From assembly GCA_963281255.1 (NCBI GenBank), contig OY725504.1, positions 3,534,001 through 3,598,000 of the forward strand: DNA of 64,000 bases. The letters are read 5' to 3'. The notes beneath the pieces were generated by a model, which searched no databases, was not told the DNA's origin, and saw only the letters and a list, made by a program, of their open reading frames with translations. This DNA is from Aphrocallistes beatrix (taxonomy: Eukaryota > Porifera > Hexactinellida > Sceptrulophora > Aphrocallistidae). The translations under genes were made by a program, and so were the position numbers. Shown in pieces: positions 55,887 to 64,000 of the stretch (positions are counted from its first letter, which is position 1; every line of letters starts with the position of its first letter).

Positions 55887-57281
55887 TCACAGTTCCTCTT
55901 TCAGACTCGGCCTATGCATTCCTCCACGGTCTACTAAGTGAAGCAAGACGCCGAGATGATCGGAGAGGGAGTGGTTGGGGCTCCTTCCTGCCCCGAACAG
56001 CGCAACGCTGTCTGCTTTATTAAGGAAGGAGCGGTGGACGTAAATGTAATCGATCCTCTTCCTCAGGTATAACTCCGTCGCGTCAAAAGTAAGACCAAAG
56101 AACCGGTCCTCTCTCCCCTCTACCTTCTCACTGGTTCTGACTTCTGGTTCCGAGTGGAAGAGCAGCCAAGCGTCTTCCAGATCGCTCCCTCGTAAGCCTT
56201 GCATTTCGCTGCTCCCCGGCTCGGCGTTCATGTCCCCCATCAGGACTTTGCTCCCTTCGAAACCGCGCATGAACCTGACAATGTCCGCTACCGCCAGCTG
56301 CCTCAGCTCCTGGTTCAGGGAGAGGTGGGTGACGAAGACCTGGAGCTGTGGGAGGAGGGGCGTGGCAATCTGTGCGTGCAGACAAATCCGCTGATGTACG
56401 TCCAGGCTGCTGTTCCCCGGAAGCAAGATGTAGCTCCAGGCTGTGATTGGGTAGCGAGAGAGGATGGCGAGGCCCTCTTCTAACTTCTTAGTCGAGCCAA
56501 CTGAAATATCAAAGTTTGCTGGCTGAAAGATAAAATTGTATCCCGGAATTCTCCTCCAGAAATGCTCCGCCTGATTGGGGGAGAGACCTTTCTTTACTCG
56601 ACTGTCAAACCTAACTTCCTGAAGTCCGATTACATCCGGCATCACCCGTCCAATCTCTGAGACCATCCGCTCTAGTCTCCGAGAATAAGCGGACTGGCTC
56701 TTGGCTTTGCTTCTCATGTTCCAGACGTTAAAGGTAAGAATCTGGAGAGCGTAAGCCGGAGGCTGGACCGTCTTCCTTGAGAAAGGCATGATACCGTAGA
56801 GGTAGAAACTGTTGTTTCTCTCGATGAGGGAAACGTTGATCGTGTGTAATTCCGAGGGGCAAGTTAAGTTAAGAGTAAACTGATAGAGACCTCCGTTAGA
56901 GATTAGTCGGTTCTGAAACACTTGCTGCCCGCTCTTGTTGATCCAGTACATCTGCGCCCGATACGGAACTGCTCCGTCCGTAGTGAGGAAGAGAGCGAAC
57001 CTGGTGATATGCCAGATGTGGAAAGCCTCGGAAGGGTGAGATGTAGAACAATTCAGAGCATAATCAGCATCATCAAAAAGATCTCTGAGATATTCAGAGA
57101 TTCTATCCCTCAATCCGGGTTTCTCTGAGGATATTTGCCTAGCAAGAGTGTTTCCATAAAGAAGATGGAATGTAGAGTCATTCTCCTGTAAATGGAGTGT
57201 GTCTAGACTCACCAAATGCTGTGGAAAGCAACAGACGCTCCCTAATTCTAGCAGTAAGAGGACGAGTAGCATTGCATTCAT
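55887..57281 (-). CDS. Secreted endonuclease/exonuclease/phosphatase (EEP)-fold hydrolase
   Basis: Single exon, 464 residues. A signal peptide (MNAMLLVLLLLELGSVCCF) precedes an unrecognised domain of about 155 residues with several N-glycosylation sequons. The EEP domain starts near residue 180 (LQILTFNVWNMRSKAK) and has VIGLQEVRFD (metal-binding Glu), VFVTHLSLN, VLMGDMNAEPGSSE (Asp/Asn), and LSDHLGVLL (catalytic SDH). These are the canonical DNase I/sphingomyelinase-type motifs, so it should be an active phosphodiesterase, but the substrate is unknown. Secretion points to a lysosomal or extracellular role. TAG abuts the ATG directly. It lies 71 bp downstream-to-upstream of SSU72. Confidence 0.85.
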   Translation of the reverse strand: MNAMLLVLLLLELGSVCCFPQHLVSLDTLHLQENDSTFHLLYGNTLARQISSEKPGLRDRISEYLRDLFDDADYALNCSTSHPSEAFHIWHITRFALFLTTDGAVPYRAQMYWINKSGQQVFQNRLISNGGLYQFTLNLTCPSELHTINVSLIERNNSFYLYGIMPFSRKTVQPPAYALQILTFNVWNMRSKAKSQSAYSRRLERMVSEIGRVMPDVIGLQEVRFDSRVKKGLSPNQAEHFWRRIPGYNFIFQPANFDISVGSTKKLEEGLAILSRYPITAWSYILLPGNSSLDVHQRICLHAQIATPLLPQLQVFVTHLSLNQELRQLAVADIVRFMRGFEGSKVLMGDMNAEPGSSEMQGLRGSDLEDAWLLFHSEPEVRTSEKVEGREDRFFGLTFDATELYLRKRIDYIYVHRSFLNKADSVALFGAGRSPNHSLSDHLGVLLHLVDRGGMHRPSLKEEL

Positions 57282-57414
57282 CTATCAATGCAATGAGAAG
57301 TTTCAAAATAGATACTAATCTAACAACATATTTTATTGTAATCGAGTTTAAACTATATTATTAACATCTCTGACAACTCATAAGAGGAACATAGGTAATC
57401 ATAGTTATATTTAT

Positions 57415-57855
57415 TCATTTCTCTTGAGGTTGGTTATCAGAAGGAGGGGTTGGGTCACTGACCTTGTCTTCAACAGCTCCCTCCTCTGTCCGTATCGGTA
57501 CGGTAGGCGTCGTTTCTAAAATGTTCCTACGCTTCGCGATTTCGAGACTGATTTGTCTCTGGAGGCGAGTCAGGCGCTCTTGAATGCTATTGACAGTGGA
57601 GCCTAACAACAAAACACGGCGCTTGGAATTTGCCAAATTTCGAGTGTAGTGATCAATATCCACTGGGAGGGACTGGTTTTGCGCGAGTCTGTCCAGAGCA
57701 AGCGAGAGGCGCTCAATCTGCTCCCCGAGCAGCTGCTGGCTCTGCTTGACTCCTTCCGTCTTCTGGTTGATGGTCTCGACAGTGGGTCTGAGTAGATACA
57801 GCAGTCCTTCCTCCAGCGATCCATCCGTCACTTCACTGCTCGCCTCGGTGCTCAT
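57415..57855 (-). CDS. SNAPIN: SNAPIN, BLOC-1/BORC subunit
   Basis: 146 residues from MSTEASSEVTD; human SNAPIN is 136. The start EEGLLYLLRPTVETINQKTE and the coiled coil (SQQLLGEQIERLSLALDRLA, VDIDHYTRNLANSKRRVLLL, RLTRLQRQISLEIAKRRNIL) follow human SNAPIN closely. It is a helical subunit of BLOC-1 and BORC, which act in lysosome-related organelle biogenesis and lysosome positioning, and it also binds SNAP25. A six-codon extension upstream begins with TTG, not ATG, and was left out. TTTGTCTCTCAG and CTAG both precede the ATG closely. Confidence 0.9.
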   Translation of the reverse strand: MSTEASSEVTDGSLEEGLLYLLRPTVETINQKTEGVKQSQQLLGEQIERLSLALDRLAQNQSLPVDIDHYTRNLANSKRRVLLLGSTVNSIQERLTRLQRQISLEIAKRRNILETTPTVPIRTEEGAVEDKVSDPTPPSDNQPQEK

Positions 57856-57862
57856 TGCTAGA

Positions 57863-57874
57863 CTGAGAGACAAA
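57863..57874 (-). other. Acceptor-like site upstream of SNAPIN
   Basis: TTTGTCTCTCAG ends seven bases before the ATG; a second CTAG ends two bases before it. It has the form of a strong 3' splice site without an upstream coding exon. Confidence 0.5.
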
Positions 57875-58022
57875 GGTCAAATAAGACATTAAACTCTGGA
57901 GTTAATAAGCAATACGCAAAAATCAATGTTAAAGTACATAGCAAAAATAGCACAAAAAAATAAAATATATACACACACATCTATATATTAGATAGAGAGG
58001 AGAAAGGAGATAGGGAGGCAGG

Positions 58023-59648
58023 CTAGAGAGGATGGTGGATTAGGTAGGTGTAGTCTCCCATGCGATGACCTTGACAGACTAACTGGACTACAGCGATGTC
58101 GTAGAGGGTAGGGACGGGCAGGTGGCTGATCTCGGGATAGTATTTTTTTAGTTCTTTAAAAATATCAGGAACCTTCCATGAAGCAATGACAAAATGACTT
58201 AAGAGGTTCTCCTCTATCAACTGCATTCTGGAAATATTGCGTCTCAGGAGAAGTCTTAGAGAGAAGATAGCTATTCCAGTGTAAAAATGGTACAGTTGTC
58301 CGAATATCTCTGGCTCCCTCATATGATATAGCCATCCCAACAAAGAGTTAGAAGGAATGAAAAATAAAGATGCGAATGGATCTAACGAGCCCCAGATGAA
58401 CTTATAGTAGTCCTCGAATTTGAGAATATCTTCCATTGTGACGGTATTCCTAAAATTATGAAATAAAATAATGATTTCCTTGAAAACCTCCAATGTCGGA
58501 ACATAGTTACGTTCTACAGGCGTCTTGAGCCAATTGAGCATGATCAAGCAACCTACATAGGCTAGCTCCTGACTGCAGTTGGAGAAGGTGGGAAGGATTG
58601 TCTGCTGGGAGAAGTGCTGGAGGAGACACGTGTAGGTATAATCGATACAAAGATTTTTGGAGATCTCGGTCTGGGAAGAAATGCTAAAGAAAATTAATAT
58701 TTGAATGACACTGTTCAGAGGGTCGTTGCTTGCTTCGATATTGTCTCCTAACACAGATTTCCTGAGAAGTTGGGTGATAGTTGTGTCCCGCCCTATCTCC
58801 ATAGCAGGCGTTCTGAGCTCGGCGAATCCCTGGATCACTCCAATACACTTGTTGAAGACAGTTCTTCCGAAACCACGGAACGATTCATCTTTAGATTGTA
58901 AGAGCATGTCAGCAATATGGATGGATTGCATTGTTTCGAATAAGAATCCTCTCTTATGTAAGCAGATTCTGTCCATACACTTAGCTCCGAAATTCCATAT
59001 AAACGCAAGAGCAGCGTCCAAAGCTGTGCTCATAGACTCTGCGCGACCTAACAACTCAGATTGTTGCTGACTCTGCTCACCGGACTGATTGTGCGAGAAA
59101 TTCTGGTAAATTTGGTGCAGGTGTCGATTGACCATGTTGATGCAATCTAATAACTTGGTTAGGAAGCCGGACTCTCTGAGGTATATCCGGGTCCCCATAG
59201 CCTCTTTAGAGTCCCATCCTTGCTGGTTCATGTGCTCGTGGTTCAGAGAGTTGAGGATTATGTAGATCAGGCGGTAGTTTGCTTCTTTCAAGTGTTTATC
59301 GAAGTCTTCTACCATCTTCTCGATCGGTTTGAGGGGTACAGAGCTGGCGTAGTAGCGGAGTGTGATCGGCAGACGCTCTCCGCTCCTCTTAATTCTACTC
59401 GGGAATGCTGAGTGAGCTGATTCCATCGAGTCGAGAGACATATCTGCTAAACTGAGCTTGATTTGGCAGACGAGAGGGATATTGAGTCGGGTTTGAATCA
59501 AAGAACGAATGTATTTCACTGAGAGCTCGAAATCCCTCTCTGGAATGGACATCACCTCTCTGCTCAAATCCCCATCGCTGAGGCAGATCAGGTCGAACTG
59601 AATATCAACGAGCTTGTTGGCAACTGGGGGCAGGGCGTTGGAATTCAT
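58023..59648 (-). CDS. Unrecognised 541-residue helical protein
   Basis: Single exon. Residues about 14-100 (VDIQFDLICLSDGDLSREVM, FELSVKYIRSLIQTRLNIPL, LPITLRYY) could form a ubiquitin-like beta-grasp domain. The rest is leucine-rich helix after helix (FETMQSIHIADMLLQSKDES, LNSVIQILIFFSISSQTEIS, ELAYVGCLIMLNWLKTPVER), as in ARM/HEAT-type repeats. No signal peptide, membrane segment or catalytic motif is visible. Codon use and conservation-like composition suggest a real gene, and its spacing (278 bp from COASY, 167 bp from SNAPIN) fits the array. TTAG ends four bases before the ATG. I do not know its function. Confidence 0.75.
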   Translation of the reverse strand: MNSNALPPVANKLVDIQFDLICLSDGDLSREVMSIPERDFELSVKYIRSLIQTRLNIPLVCQIKLSLADMSLDSMESAHSAFPSRIKRSGERLPITLRYYASSVPLKPIEKMVEDFDKHLKEANYRLIYIILNSLNHEHMNQQGWDSKEAMGTRIYLRESGFLTKLLDCINMVNRHLHQIYQNFSHNQSGEQSQQQSELLGRAESMSTALDAALAFIWNFGAKCMDRICLHKRGFLFETMQSIHIADMLLQSKDESFRGFGRTVFNKCIGVIQGFAELRTPAMEIGRDTTITQLLRKSVLGDNIEASNDPLNSVIQILIFFSISSQTEISKNLCIDYTYTCLLQHFSQQTILPTFSNCSQELAYVGCLIMLNWLKTPVERNYVPTLEVFKEIIILFHNFRNTVTMEDILKFEDYYKFIWGSLDPFASLFFIPSNSLLGWLYHMREPEIFGQLYHFYTGIAIFSLRLLLRRNISRMQLIEENLLSHFVIASWKVPDIFKELKKYYPEISHLPVPTLYDIAVVQLVCQGHRMGDYTYLIHHPL

Positions 59649-59926
59649 ATAACTAAGGATTTTTCAAACTAGATTAAAACACGTGATATAAATCTACCCC
59701 CTAGAGTCTAGACCCTTGGACCTAAATATAATTATAAAGTATTTAAATGTATCCGAGGCAACAGCTGATGCTCAGTGCTCTCAAGCACCAGTCCTGGACT
59801 CGGGACTTGTCTCCCTCTTTCGTAACCAGTCAGTAGAGACTAACTGATAATCTAGAAGGGATTCGCTTAAAGTACTATAATTAACCAATGCCACTTGCAT
59901 TAATCTAAAATTTAATGAAATGCCCA

Positions 59927-61501
59927 TTATACGCTTTGATATTTACACTTGGCCGTATATCTTTCCTTGAGGGAGGTCCATGCCTTGTCCACTTGAGCGC
60001 ATGTGACCTCATGTTCCCACAGAGAGCATAAGAGTACATTACCACGGTCTATCCGCTCTCTGTTACTCATTTGAGCGGCAATCCGCTTATGTGCGAATTC
60101 AGCACTGATGCCGTTCCGAGCTATGAGGCGTTTGCTAGCTTCTTCTTCAGAGACAAACACAACCCACACTTCATCCACGAACTTCTGCCAGCCGGCTTCG
60201 AGCAGAACAGCGGCGTCGAGCACACACACCTCAGCTCCGCGCTCAGAAGCCGCTGCGATCTGTGCCTTTGCCAAATCCGCAATCGCAGGCCACACGATCT
60301 GGTTCAGAAGGTGGAGCTTGTTTGGATCTGAAAACACAATCGCTCCGAGAGCCTTCCTATCGATAGTTCCGTCATGAGCTAACACGCCTGAACCGAACTC
60401 TCCGACGACTCTGCTGAAGGTTGCGGTGGAAGGTTCATATGCCACGTGTCCTAGCTTGTCACAGTCCACGATGCAAGCGCTTAAACTGCTCAGATGGTTC
60501 GCGATTGTAGTCTTCCCGGAACAAGTCCCTCCAGTCAAGCCCACGACATAGACAGCAGAAGAGAGAGGCGAGGTCTGCGGGTCAGGGAGATGCCTGTACA
60601 CTCCCAGGAGATCCTTTCTCTGCTGAGAGGAAGAGAGCTTGTCTGCGCTCCCAGCGATTAGCGGTACTTGCAATATGTCCATTGAAGGCATCCCGAGCTC
60701 GTTACGCTTCCTGTTCACAGACGCTCCACCCTTGGAAGTCTCCTCTGACACTATCAAGCATTGAAACTTTGTGTCTGTGATGGTGGGGCCATAAGGGTCA
60801 GTAATGGGCATAACATCCAGCTTCAAGCCCGGCCGCATATCACTCAGAATCTCTCTTACGAGCTGTGACCTCTTTTCCAGCGACTGGATCAACTCAGAGA
60901 GCACTTTATCAGCGAGCAGCGGCCCAGACGCCACACCTACAAAACAGGAATTGGAACTGGAGAGAGCAGTCGCCGCGAGAAGTAAGTGGTGTCCCTGATG
61001 CATGTGGTCGAATGTACCTCCGACAGCCACATGCTCGTGACTGCCAGCATGACATGCGCCGGAGGCTTGAAATAAGGAATGATGCCCCTGCACAGAAAGG
61101 AAAGAATACTGCGCGAGAGATGGAGGAATCCTCCCAGCGATTAGGCGGTATGCCGGACTGCACTGAGTTTGAGAAAGGTCAGCGTAGGCGGAGACGATAA
61201 TGTCCAAGTTATGGGAGAGAGGAGTGGGTGGGGAATCAGGGAGAGAGGGAAGGATGACTCGAATGTCCAATTTTGGAACTTGTTCTTTCAAATCCTGATA
61301 AAGTCTGCCCAACAACCCAACATACTTGTTCTGACTGGAGGAGAAGTCGTGCACTTCAACGGTAGCCGTGGGGGGGAGTAAGGGGAGGGGGAGGTATAGT
61401 GTCTCCAAAATGTGCTCAGCGGCTCTTACCACATTTTGGATGAGGTTCGCGCTTGATTGGAGGATTAGAGCACCGCATTTGTAACCCTGAACAGCTGACA
61501 T
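59927..61501 (-). CDS. COASY: COASY, bifunctional PPAT/dephospho-CoA kinase
   Basis: Single exon, 524 residues (human 564) from MSAVQGYKC; the frame is open a little further but starts with GTG inside a transposon end. The PPAT nucleotidyltransferase domain has HVAVGGTFDHMHQGHHLLLA (GTFDxxHxGH) and ends near residue 320. The DPCK domain starts with the P-loop VVGLTGGTCSGKTTIA, followed by IVDCDKLGHVAYE and VLDAAVLLEAGW. Together they make the last two steps of CoA synthesis, from 4'-phosphopantetheine. COASY is partly mitochondrial in animals; no strong presequence is seen here. The ATG is 31 bp from a MITE. Confidence 0.95.
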   Translation of the reverse strand: MSAVQGYKCGALILQSSANLIQNVVRAAEHILETLYLPLPLLPPTATVEVHDFSSSQNKYVGLLGRLYQDLKEQVPKLDIRVILPSLPDSPPTPLSHNLDIIVSAYADLSQTQCSPAYRLIAGRIPPSLAQYSFLSVQGHHSLFQASGACHAGSHEHVAVGGTFDHMHQGHHLLLAATALSSSNSCFVGVASGPLLADKVLSELIQSLEKRSQLVREILSDMRPGLKLDVMPITDPYGPTITDTKFQCLIVSEETSKGGASVNRKRNELGMPSMDILQVPLIAGSADKLSSSQQRKDLLGVYRHLPDPQTSPLSSAVYVVGLTGGTCSGKTTIANHLSSLSACIVDCDKLGHVAYEPSTATFSRVVGEFGSGVLAHDGTIDRKALGAIVFSDPNKLHLLNQIVWPAIADLAKAQIAAASERGAEVCVLDAAVLLEAGWQKFVDEVWVVFVSEEEASKRLIARNGISAEFAHKRIAAQMSNRERIDRGNVLLCSLWEHEVTCAQVDKAWTSLKERYTAKCKYQSV

Positions 61502-61903
61502 TCGCCTTGAAATGCATTCAACAATGTAAATACAGTCGACTCCGCTTAATCGGGCCACTGTTTAATCGGGCCAACCGCTTAATCGGGTCACTTTGGCAGG
61601 ACCGGAATAGTTCTCACACATAGATGCTATCACAAAATATTTTCGGTTAATAGGGTTCTTCGCTTAATCGGGGCAAAATGTCCTCTGACCGATGTGACCC
61701 TATTAAGCGGAGTCGACTGTATATATAAATTTAAAACCTGTACACGTATCCACAAAATGTGTTATTATTGTTAAAAAGATATTACGTATTCTATGGATGA
61801 AAGTCATGTGAGATAAGACACAGTACTTAGTATATAAATGTGTGCAACCAAATTACAATAAGAACGTTGAAAAATCCACACATTACGGCAGGCAAGAGAC
61901 AAC
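61502..61903. other. Intergenic region between ATG9 and COASY
   Basis: 402 bp. It contains the MITE at 61533-61719 and AT-rich sequence that should hold the ATG9 3' UTR and the COASY upstream region. Confidence 0.5.
61533..61719. mobile_element. MITE with terminal inverted repeats and TA target duplication
   Basis: 187 bp. It starts CAGTCGACTCCGCTTAAT and ends with the inverted form (ATTAAGCGGAGTCGACTG), about 28 bp with few mismatches. TA flanks both sides (61531-61532 and 61720-61721). The internal sequence repeats the TIR core (CGCTTAATCGGG and variants) at 61543, 61561, 61576, 61645 and 61661. The TIR and TA duplication are those of the Tc1/mariner-pogo superfamily. It has no coding capacity and needs a transposase in trans. 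Confidence 0.85.
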
Positions 61904-64000
61904 TCATTTGGTTTGTTCGGGGGGCAGTTCTGTGGGAGGCTGGAATACTTTGTTATCCAGAGGTCCGATAAGAGGCTCTGTCAGTTGGCCAATTTCAGGA
62001 CATACAACTTTCTTAGCGCTGGGCAGAATCTCAGGTTTGGAGTCTGCAAAGAGTGAGGCGGGAGGAGATTGGGGCGGTTGAAATGGCAAATTCCAATTCC
62101 CAAAGAACATGCTTGAAGTAGGCTTGAAGGAAGATTGGCTCTCATGCATCCGATGCAGGGCAATGATCTGCTGGCTTGCCTGCGTTTCTTGGTAAGAGGA
62201 ACTGGTCATTCGCAACGAGGGAAACCGAGCAATACTAGGAAGGTCGGAAATAGGGAGTGTGTGTGTAGGATCGGAGAGTGTGCTCAAGTACATCCCGTGA
62301 TCATTCCCTGTTGAAGATTCCTCCCTTACCATTTTCAACAGTTCGCTGGATTGTCTAGGAGGTTTCCAGGTCGGATTGCGGACAGAGAAGCTCAACAGAG
62401 ATAATTCTGTTTTCCCGTTTTTCGCCAAAGCTGAGGTAGAAGCCTCCAGTATATTGGCACCACTCTGCATCCCGCCTGAATCTCTGGACTCCTGGGCTGA
62501 TATCCAATCCATGTCTCCGTGCCTCTGCAGATCTAACTGGGCGAAACTACACACATCACCGAGTCCCTCTACCTCCACTGTAAACTGACGGAAGAAGTCT
62601 ATGATGTCAGAAGATTTCCGTCTGAATGAGAAGTAGAGGATGAAGGGGGTGAGTAGAGGAGAGAAAAGCTCGTGCAGGATGAGAATGACCCTGAACTGGA
62701 ACAACTGAGAGAACTCCTTCATCACTCCTTGGTCCTCCGGATGCAATTTCCAATCTTCTGGCATGTAATGCACTTGCTTCAGCACTTCTGCTAAGAGGAA
62801 CTTGGGTTCTTCTTGAAGCATGTCTTCAGGAGGAACGAGTACCCGACACACAGCAACAATGATCCCGAGGATGGATCCAACTTTTATCAGATATTCTGTG
62901 AAGAAAACGTTCTCGTTCAGGAAGCCAAAGAAGAGGATTAGCGCTAATAAAGCTCCGGAAATGAAGCCACAATGCCTCGCGAACAGGTTGACGATTGGGT
63001 TGGAGTAGAGCTGGAGGTAGTTCTTGCTTGGGGTGTAGGCTCTGGAGAGTCGCTGCTGCATTTCGTGGTCCAGTTCATTGAAGTGCAGGAACTCTAGCTT
63101 GGCTGGGATACTCCAGAGGCGTAGGCCCATCGCATTCGGGTTCTTGCGAGCCAGATCAGCGTAGCTGAATATGGAGAAGAAGAATTGGTAGAGGAGAACG
63201 AAAGGGAAGAAAAGCAAGTTGAGTAAGGCGAAATAGGCAACGCGATTTGATAACTTTTTGACAATTAGATCTTTGCTGAAAGAGGAGCGTACTTCGTCCA
63301 CAAGATGGTACTTAGGTTGAAAGAGAGAGCCAGGAGCAGAGAAAAGGATCCAAGTATAATTCTTCAGCAGCATGGATGGGCAAAAGACCATTTTTCCAAG
63401 TAAAGGAAGGTGAAAGTGCATCGGGAGCAGCCTTCGGTTCATCATGGCAACCATAAAATTCTGGAAACGCAAAATTCGGTGATAAACATCGAGCGAGCTC
63501 ATGTCACGCTTTTTAATCAGGAGAACATAGCCATCACCTTGCTGTTGAAAGCTTTTCAAGCGATCAACAACGAGTGTCCAAGGGTAATTGCGAATTTTGG
63601 AAGTATCCAGTCCGAGTGCTGAACGATAGAAGTCGCGAATATCTAAAAAGATGATAGATTTATGAATTGCTCTAAAAGTGCGCCAAATCCAAAAAGGTAT
63701 CCCAAAGAGCAGAAGGATGATGACAGAAGCAGGGGGGTTGAGGAGAGGGCGGAAGTCAATGAAGTCGAGAGGGTCAGCTTTATTCTCGGAATTGGAAGGC
63801 GAGACCAGCTTGGAGTAATCCACGCAGGTGATTAGAAAAATTATGAGCAAAAATATGAACACAAATTGCAACAGGTCCAAGTATAGACCAACAACAAGAG
63901 GGAGATAGCCTCCTTCCACCCAGAAAACATAGATTTTCTTAAAAAAGTCATCCAAATCTTTGATGTGCTTCCATCTGTTCAAGTCTTTCTCCCATTTAAC
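61904..64000 (-). CDS. ATG9: ATG9, autophagy lipid scramblase (5' end beyond right edge)
   Basis: Open frame enters from the right edge (reading VKWEKDLNRWKHIKDLDDFF) and ends at 61904, about 698 residues. The match to ATG9 is clear: WKHIKDLDDFFKKIYVFWVE, NYPWTLVVDRLKSFQQQGDG, NAMGLRLWSIPAKLEFLHFN, FNELDHEMQQRLSRAY, QVHYMPEDWKLHPEDQG, and four to six membrane segments. ATG9 is a trimeric scramblase on Golgi and endosome vesicles that seeds autophagosomes. The N-terminus is missing: no ATG occurs in frame before this point in the window. The C-terminal 150 residues are low-complexity. Confidence 0.95.
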   Translation of the reverse strand, partial: VKWEKDLNRWKHIKDLDDFFKKIYVFWVEGGYLPLVVGLYLDLLQFVFIFLLIIFLITCVDYSKLVSPSNSENKADPLDFIDFRPLLNPPASVIILLLFGIPFWIWRTFRAIHKSIIFLDIRDFYRSALGLDTSKIRNYPWTLVVDRLKSFQQQGDGYVLLIKKRDMSSLDVYHRILRFQNFMVAMMNRRLLPMHFHLPLLGKMVFCPSMLLKNYTWILFSAPGSLFQPKYHLVDEVRSSFSKDLIVKKLSNRVAYFALLNLLFFPFVLLYQFFFSIFSYADLARKNPNAMGLRLWSIPAKLEFLHFNELDHEMQQRLSRAYTPSKNYLQLYSNPIVNLFARHCGFISGALLALILFFGFLNENVFFTEYLIKVGSILGIIVAVCRVLVPPEDMLQEEPKFLLAEVLKQVHYMPEDWKLHPEDQGVMKEFSQLFQFRVILILHELFSPLLTPFILYFSFRRKSSDIIDFFRQFTVEVEGLGDVCSFAQLDLQRHGDMDWISAQESRDSGGMQSGANILEASTSALAKNGKTELSLLSFSVRNPTWKPPRQSSELLKMVREESSTGNDHGMYLSTLSDPTHTLPISDLPSIARFPSLRMTSSSYQETQASQQIIALHRMHESQSSFKPTSSMFFGNWNLPFQPPQSPPASLFADSKPEILPSAKKVVCPEIGQLTEPLIGPLDNKVFQPPTELPPEQTK

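Noticed and set aside
57856..57873. SNAPIN start six codons earlier
   Set aside because: That codon is TTG, and the stretch is the pyrimidine-rich acceptor-like region.
61502..61558. Upstream extension of COASY
   Set aside because: Begins with GTG and overlaps the end of the MITE; the ATG at 61501 is the better start.

Overview
The window is nuclear DNA of an animal with a compact genome. The gene set is metazoan: MEX3 (two KH domains plus RING), KSR, a Trio/obscurin-type RhoGEF, a Rel/NF-kB factor, a KLF9/13-type factor, a GAB-like adaptor, CLEC16A, ATG9, ALDH16A1 and SNAPIN. Most genes are single-exon or have short introns (about 45-220 nt, one of 557 nt) with GT...YAG ends. An early-branching animal such as a sponge would fit, but I cannot fix the taxon from sequence alone.

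Layout. 22 of 24 genes are on the minus strand, in head-to-tail arrays; gaps of tens to a few hundred bases are usual. In transcription order, block 1 (64000 to 40482) is ATG9 (5' end off the right edge), COASY, an unrecognised helical protein, SNAPIN, a secreted EEP-fold hydrolase, SSU72, a probable mitochondrial protein, COX10, WDHD1/AND-1, a DENND2-type RabGEF, KSR and MEX3. The Rel factor sits alone on the plus strand (37543-39390). Block 2 (36772 to 15199) is the giant Trio-like gene, ADCK1, an ankyrin/IQ protein, POLR2L and ALDH16A1. The KLF gene sits alone on the plus strand (10895-12115), flanked by about 3 kb of AT-rich non-coding DNA on each side. Block 3 (7943 to 1) is CLEC16A, a GAB-like adaptor, a BRI3BP/TMEM109-like protein, RFT1 and a secreted Ig-domain protein that runs off the left edge.

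Main points. (1) Nearly every gene in the minus-strand arrays has an acceptor-like YAG, mostly TAG, within 0-7 nt of its start codon. The two isolated plus-strand genes lack this and have TATA boxes instead. Together with the tandem spacing this suggests spliced-leader trans-splicing and operon-like transcription. (2) The Rel factor carries a roughly 260-residue helical N-terminal region, part of which looks like a death-effector fold, and has no ankyrin repeats. (3) The Trio-like protein ends in a tandem Ig-FN3-kinase-Ig-FN3-kinase tail typical of obscurin/UNC-89; the second kinase looks dead. Its last 10.2 kb is one exon. (4) ALDH16A1 keeps the catalytic cysteine that the mammalian protein lost. 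(5) KSR lacks a recognisable C1 domain. (6) A 187-bp MITE with TA target duplications lies just upstream of COASY.

The genes are mostly housekeeping and signalling and do not form one pathway. Some array neighbours share a theme: COX10 lies beside a probable mitochondrial protein, SNAPIN, ATG9 and CLEC16A are endolysosomal or autophagy genes, and KSR, GAB, Trio and DENND2 act in Ras/Rho/Rab signalling.
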